From contig CM053269.1 of the NCBI GenBank assembly GCA_028583415.1, positions 45,365,388 through 45,429,387 on the forward strand: a stretch of DNA of 64,000 bases, given 5' to 3'. A program made the translations under genes and the position numbers. The notes under the pieces are model-generated. The model searched no databases and had not been told where the DNA came from. It worked only from the letters and a program-made list of their open reading frames with translations. Below, piece after piece: positions 28,201-35,500 of the stretch (within the stretch, counting starts at the first letter, position 1; each line of letters starts with the position of its first letter). Source of the DNA: Protea cynaroides. Lineage: Eukaryota; Streptophyta; Magnoliopsida; Proteales; Proteaceae.

Positions 28201-31200
28201 CTGCCACCATTCTATCATCGTTGGATGGAAAAAACTTGAGGAGATGGACCAACAAATCTAGCACGAACATCCAGATTTGGGATGCAATATCTTTTGGTGT
28301 TAGAGGCAAATCGAGCCCCCCAACTGGTTCCATGTATTGATTCACTGAGGAATATGCATGCTTCCCAGGCTTGGGATCTCCCTATTCACCTGTACCTGAT
28401 GTCTTCTTATTCCTCGTGGAGATGCCTGTAGTCCATGATGTATGATTCACTTGGCTTTTCCCCTTTAGGGAATGCCGCTTGTATGTGTTTGTTGAATAAA
28501 TAATTTTTACCCACCCAAAAAGAATATCATTTAGAGATCTCCCAGTTGAAGTCTCCATTTTTATCCTGAGATATCTTTGAAGTAATGTGTTTTCCTTGCG
28601 CATATTTTGATTCAAAAAATGAAAGTTACAGGAACGTAGACAAAAGCAAAAGTCCAAACAGATATAAAAAAATCCCTCTGATTATTCCAGAACATTTTCA
28701 TTCGTTCATCACTACGACTACGTTTAGATGTCATGAAAAAGAAAAAAGAAAAAGAAAACACATAATAAGACAAGAGTAATAATGAGACAGTGATGAATTT
28801 ATGTGTCTCTCTTCTCCAAGATGAATTTATGTGTCAGTCTCCTCCATTTCAAGTTTTTTCTTTTCTTTTTTTGACATCCAAACATAACCTACAACAACCA
28901 TACCATCATAACAGATAACAATGGAAAGTATGCACATCCCTAGTATACGTACAGCTTAGAAAAAATAAAGAAGTTACAAATACAAATCAAACTTCATTCA
29001 TATAGAAAACTGACCTGATTATCAGCAACAACTCTCAAAAATTCAGCCTTCATTTTGTAAGCTGGTAACTTTTCCCTGAATGAAAGCATTGCTTTTGACT
29101 GCTCACTTGCCTGAAAGTCATCCATAATGGTCATATGCCCACATGGGCAACAAATCTATCAGTCTTTCTCATCAGCAGTCCAAAGTTACTCTTTGGAATC
29201 AATTTTAGGTTTACTGGTCTACACAAGAACATAATTACTGATAATTAGTATAATCAGTCAGGACATGTACCTTCATTTTTTCTTGCTTATTCTTGAGTTC
29301 AAGACTAATTTTCTCACTGGCATTATTAGCCTCCAATCCTAAGCTGGATTTAACTACAGTTACAGTGGGCAACGATTGTTTTGCGCCCTGACTTGATGCA
29401 CCAGAGGAATCATCTAAGCCAGCTGCTTCTCTGGTACTAGCCAACAGATTCCCAACTATTTTCTCAGTTTCTGTGGACATTTGAATCTGCAGAAATTTTA
29501 TATAAAATAAAATAAAATCTTCTGAAGCAAGAAGATTAATAATTGAAGTAATGCATGGTGAAAACCTCTTTTTGTGTTGATCCATGACGTTCATCAAGAT
29601 CTGCCCGGTAATTTGGCAATGGAACTTTACTGACAGCAAGTGTCTTCCCCTTGTTATATGCATGGCTTCCTTTCCACAAATATTGAAACCATGAAAACAA
29701 ATAATCAGGTGGAATCAAGTCATGGTTAAACCAAGGAAAAACACATCAAAATAATACCATACAAGGAGAAACTTAACTGCAAATTTGACATAACCCACAT
29801 GAGCAAAATTAGACGTTCAATCATTGTTTAACAGATGTCACTGTGACTCATAAAAATTTTGTATCATTCTTGCTTGTTGAGATTTTGTAGCCTCAAAAGG
29901 TGGTTCAAAACACAAAAACTGCTTTTGGGTATGTTAATGTGTGTTGATATACATTATTGTGGCCCTTTGAACAAGGATTGAGGACTCGGTTTTGAGGCCG
30001 ATTTCGGTCAGCCTCAAAACCAAGTTGGTCTAGGTTTCGACCGAAAACCTGGGACTTTCACTAGGTGGATTTGAAACCTAAATTTTGAGGCCTAGAAGTT
30101 GTTTTTCAGTTCTGATTTGTTCTATGAAACATATTTTAACCATTTGACACCTATTCCCTCGATAAGTTTCAGAAAAGACATCCAAAAAGGTATTATGTGG
30201 TGTAAACCCAAATTTGATACTATAGGTCGAATGCTAATGATTAATTTCATTTAAGTAAATGTTTTTTATTCTTTAAGCTTCATTTACTTAGGATATTATT
30301 CATAAATAACCAAACACCCCCAGTTGAATCCAATAAAAATAGTCTAAAATTCAAATTATAAAAGAGTAAGAAAACTCTCCAATTCAAGAACAAAAATTGC
30401 ACTTCCAATTGTGTGGGCAATTTTCAACTTTCAAATGCTAGGGTTTTTTTTCAATCTAAAAATATCATAAACGTTATTATAATAAAACATCACTACAAAC
30501 CAAAAGTACGACAAAATAATCTTTTGTTTTTATGTCCAAAATTTAATTTATGCTCAGGCAACTTTAAATAGCATTCATGTATGCCGAACAAAGTTTGATC
30601 GGAGAATAACTCCATCAATATAACTTGGATTCAAGCAATATTGGATTTGTTGCAAAGCAACTTTCCATGAAATAACAAAATATATCAAGGTAGGCTGTTA
30701 TTCCATCAAATACATGATTATGAACAAGGAGGTGGTGGCTCAATATGTCAAGTCTGAGAAATAGCTAACAAATATCTTCACTAAACCATTGAGTAAATTA
30801 CAATTTCATAATATTTGTAATAAGTTGGGAATGTATGATATTTATCGTTGGCCAACTGAAGCCTGTATTGTCATTGGTGGCAACCATACAGGCATTCTGG
30901 GGATGTAGGAGCATGGATAGGTGTTCTAACACAGGTGGTAGGGTCTGACAATCGCATTTTAGGGCGTTGGAAGAAATACAGGGGTTGAAAACTATGAGCT
31001 CGTGCACTGGTGGACTAGCACTATGGAGAAGCTTCAAATGATGTATACATGAAGTTTCGTGGCTAAATTCACAAGGTCACGTTGATATTTCCACTTTGAA
31101 TCTATTTTTGGTGGGTCCCATAGCAGATTCAGGATGAACACAGAACATTAAAGTTGTAGTTCGTCGAGTTAGCTAATGCAACTTGAATCACCTCGATCTG

Positions 31201-34200
31201 TTACTGTATGAAGGAGACATGAAGGTTTTCGTATCGGCACACAAAAATCAACAACAAATCAGATCAGATCTTGCTCTCAAGAGGTGCAACTATTTGACAA
31301 GGTTTTTCTATAAATGCCAAGCGTCAGAGGGCTCATGTGTAATTAGGTGGAAATTTAATTTGACGAAGTTATTTATTATTCCTGACCGGATGACGCAGGA
31401 AGCGCCACGTCGTCCAGATTTGAAACGGACGACTAACGTTGAGGTATGCTTGAGGCCCGAGTTGGCGACATAGAAGATTCAGCTCGTGTAGCTTTCGACT
31501 AGTTTTAGGGACGATACATGTGATCGAATCACTAATACCATGCGTAGCATGCATAAGTGGAACACCAAATGATTCTATTTGATTCGTAGACAACGAAGCA
31601 TTGATCGTGTTGATCCAACGACCAAGGGTCTGGCCACGCTATGGTTGCAAGGTAGGTGTGCATAAGACTATGTGCTAATTTACAAGATTGTTTTGAAAAT
31701 GGCAAATTTTGCAAGTATCCCTCTCTATGTTCACCTGGGTACATCATTTATGCTCCAGTTTAGGGGAAATACTAAGAAAACGTAAGAAGGATATTGGGTG
31801 TTGTTAGCCAAAATTGAGATTGTTAGTCTGTTAGACTAGGTTGATAATCCTTATCTATTCACCCTTATCTATATTTAGTTAGAGGGTATTATTGTAAATT
31901 GCTCATATTGATCTAATGTATTAAAGGAACCGTGGGGTAATAGAGAGGATATACAGCTCTATTTCTCTTATTCTCTCCTCTCTCGATTTCTTTTCAAAAT
32001 TTTTGTTTTTCTATATGTGACAATATATAATCTACATCTCAACCCAGACACTAGCAAACTCAATCAACCAAGGAACCATTGGATCTCTGGCACAAAATTT
32101 AATATAGAAAAAATTTCATCTACACCCCATCAAGAATTGCTAACATCATTTACACCCACAAGATTGCAAAAACATCACCTAGGTTCATTTAACTTATGGA
32201 AATCACTAAAATTATTGAAACATAGTTTTACCCCTCATATTATAAATTGAAAATTTTTAAAATTATATTGATTTACTAATTTGACCTTCAAATCAAACTT
32301 ATATTTTCTCTCCCTCTTTCCTTTTCACTCTCACTCAAGCCCTAACCCTAACGTTGGAGTCCCCGCTACATTGTGCGTCCACGACTGCATCCCATGCTTG
32401 GCTTCTGGAAAATTGGAATTGAGACTTTCTGCCATTATATTGCACAAGAGGTGCCCTCACTGCGGAGAAGAAATGGGGAGAGATTGAAAGAGCAGTGGAG
32501 ATTTCTTACAACTCTCCACGGAAAGCTAAGAAGAAGGGAGAGAAGTTAGGGATTGAGAAAAGAGAGAAAAATAAATCGGTTGGAGAGAAAGGAGAAGAAA
32601 TAGGAGAGAAATTTTGGTAATTCCTTTGGAATCCTTAAATTTACCTCATCCATAACATACAAAACCTTTCCTTTTCTACAAGAAAAGCAAAAAAAAAAAA
32701 GCCAATGATCATTAGTGGCAAGTTTCAACCTCAGAGGTGCTGACATACGTGACCTCAAAGGACTCCTTATCAAGCCGGTCGCGACGAAGGGTAAGAGATG
32801 CAGTCTCAGATGCAGGTATGCGAGAGTCATTGATGTCCAAAGAAACCCCAATTTCGCGTCAAAGATGGCGAACTGTGAGATGGCTAGGGACACTACCATA
32901 GTTGTCAAGATGACAAGGCGATCCAAGGAATTCGAGGCCATCCTGGTCACCTCGGCACCTAGGCAATGCCTAGGCGACCAAGGCGTTCCCAGTGTATTTT
33001 TTTTTATTTCTAAAATATTAATGTTATATTAATGTTTATATATATGCAACATTCTACATAAATAATCAACATTTAAGACATAACTTAATTAACATGAGAA
33101 AACCAACAAAGCAACAAATAATGAGTTAAGTAGGCGTGTATTTATGACTAACATTTGCATACTTCTAACAAATTTGACCGGAGCGTAACTCCTTTAATAT
33201 AGTTCAAATTCAAGCAATCTCGAATTCGTTGCAAAGCTAACATAATCAGCTTTCTAACAAATCCGAAATTGCTTAAATCCGAGTTATAATGAAGGAGTAA
33301 CATTCCGGTCAAACCTTATTCGGAGTACGTGAATGTTGTTTAAAGTCGTATGAATGTAAATTATTTTTTAGGCATCAAAGCAAGAGATTATTTTGGCGCG
33401 CTCTTGGTTTTCAGTGATGCTTTACTATAATAAGATTTATGAAATTTTTATATTTGGAAAAAAAACCTAGCATTTGGAAGTTGAAAATCGCCCCCGCACC
33501 CAAAAATACAGTTTTGTTCTTGAACTGGAGGGTTAGCTTTTTATCCTTTTGGAATTTGAATTTTAAACTATTTTTATTGGATTTAAATTGGGGTGGGGGG
33601 GTATTTGCTTATTTATGAATAATATCTTAAGTAAATGACATTTACTTAAATGATATTAGTCATAAATAAGTACTGCCTGATAAGTGTTGTTCCTAAGAGG
33701 AAAAAAAAAAAAAGACATATTGAAAACAAGGCGGTCGCCCAGGGTGATAAGGCGCCCTGGAGCCCAGGCTTACAAAATCCGCCCAGGCGCCTAGACGACG
33801 CCTTGACAACTATGGACACTACCGACCACACAAGGAGCAATTCGAACATAGAATAGCCGAATCTCAAACCAGGAAGCTGGAGATGAAGCAAGACCGTTCA
33901 TGAGACGATACGAAGAAGGAGAAATATAATTTGGCAGGGAAATCATCATTGACGATTGATTCTGCCCCCGAAAATCCGCATCATCAACTGATAATAGAAA
34001 AAAGAAACTCCCCTTATTTGTAGATTGAACTGCAAAAAAACCCAAAATCAAATGCATATGAAATGGAATTGAATTAGGATTTCAGAATCAATCTCCATAT
34101 ACCTTCGTCTCTTCAGCTGAGGAAGATATTTTGGATTTTGGAATTCTTTCTTTGTTTATTGTTGGGATGAAGAAAAAAAACGAACATGAAAATAGCGAAG

Positions 34201-35463
34201 ATAATGGAGGGAGAAGGTTAAGTCTCGCCGAGAGGAAAGAGAGGCGAGATCCAAGGGAGAAGGAGATGAGAGGACACCATGGACGTCTCGTCTATACCTT
34301 CCCTGTCGTTACGAGTTTTCAGATCGGCAGAATCTGCAAATTCGAGAAATCAGACATCCCTGATTACATTCCATCCCTGCTTCGAATCCCCCACTTCTAG
34401 ATTGGTCAATCCAGTCCACCTTATCAGTTACTTGCATGATGACCATGTGTACGCGTCTACTGAACCTTTCAGAAGAACAGAGAGAGAGAGAGAGAGAGAG
34501 AGAGTTGCAGAATCATCTCACCACCACTGTTGTCCGGCCCATCTCACTGTTCTTAGTCCCATCTTCGAATGCTTTGCAAAGGTACTCCTTTTTCGAATCG
34601 ATCGATTCCAGAGCAGTAAAAGAAGGAAAGAAGAAGAGGAAAGAAGACAAAAGAGGCAGAAAGAAGAAGAAGGGTAAAATTGTCTTTTACCTTTACTCTA
34701 AGGGCAATATCGTCCATGAAATAATCCAACGCAGCTGACATCAACATCTAACAGGAATCTTGTGACAGAGCGGATTTCTTTGATTAGCACAGCAAAGTTT
34801 TTGGGTGGTAGGTGATGTTTTTGCAATCTTGTGGATGTAGATGATGTTAGCAATCCTTGATGGGGTGTATATGAAATTTTTTCTTTAATATATGCTAATG
34901 GCCAGCAATAAGTCGAGCTCACCTAGTCAAGTGTGAGTCTCTAGAGAAATCCCACATACGACAGCATCCTACCTATCTATGGAATAGTCACAATCCAAGT
35001 GCTGAATGGTCATAGTGGCGGCTAATTAAAGGTCAAAGAGAAAAGCCCTGGCCCAGGCCAACAAAGAATCCAGCACTGCAAGGGATCACATTGATGCCGC
35101 AGTCTCTAAAAGCTGCTATTAAGGCTGCACGAACTGGGACAAAAATTGAAGCCCCATCAAAATTTGGTTGACAAAAGAACAAAGGGTGGAGGACAAGAGC
35201 TGAAATTCATGGAGTAGCAGGGAAAGAAGAGCTTATTCTTGTCCATTCTCCACTAATGGAACCAACTGAGATTACAAAACAAGTCCATTAGAGCAACATC
35301 GCAAAATTTCTATCTTTTTAATTATGGTTGTCCAAAATACTACTCAACATGAACAGATGAGAGCTTGAGCATACAAATAGTTAAGTCTGCCGCTCAAACA
35401 TATTCGTGAGAAAGCTTGAAATCTTAACATGAAATGCTCAAAATCTGAGGCCACTTGAAAATT

Positions 35464-35500
<37 letters not shown>

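Larger units (their letters stand above)
32107..34883. mobile_element. Mutator-like element carrying captured host-gene sequence (Pack-MULE type)
   Basis: The ends are long inverted repeats of about 80 bp: the left begins GAAAAAATTTCATCTACACC and the right matches it in reverse complement down to the block around CATCACCTA (near 32180 and 34810). A perfect 9-bp target duplication TTTAATATA flanks them (32098-32106 and 34884-34892), the size typical of Mutator-like elements. No transposase is encoded. The interior carries sequence resembling host exons on the minus strand (32712-33981), a plus-strand gene-like start at 34279, and a later hAT insertion (32897-33814). It lies in helicase intron 2. 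Confidence 0.85.
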
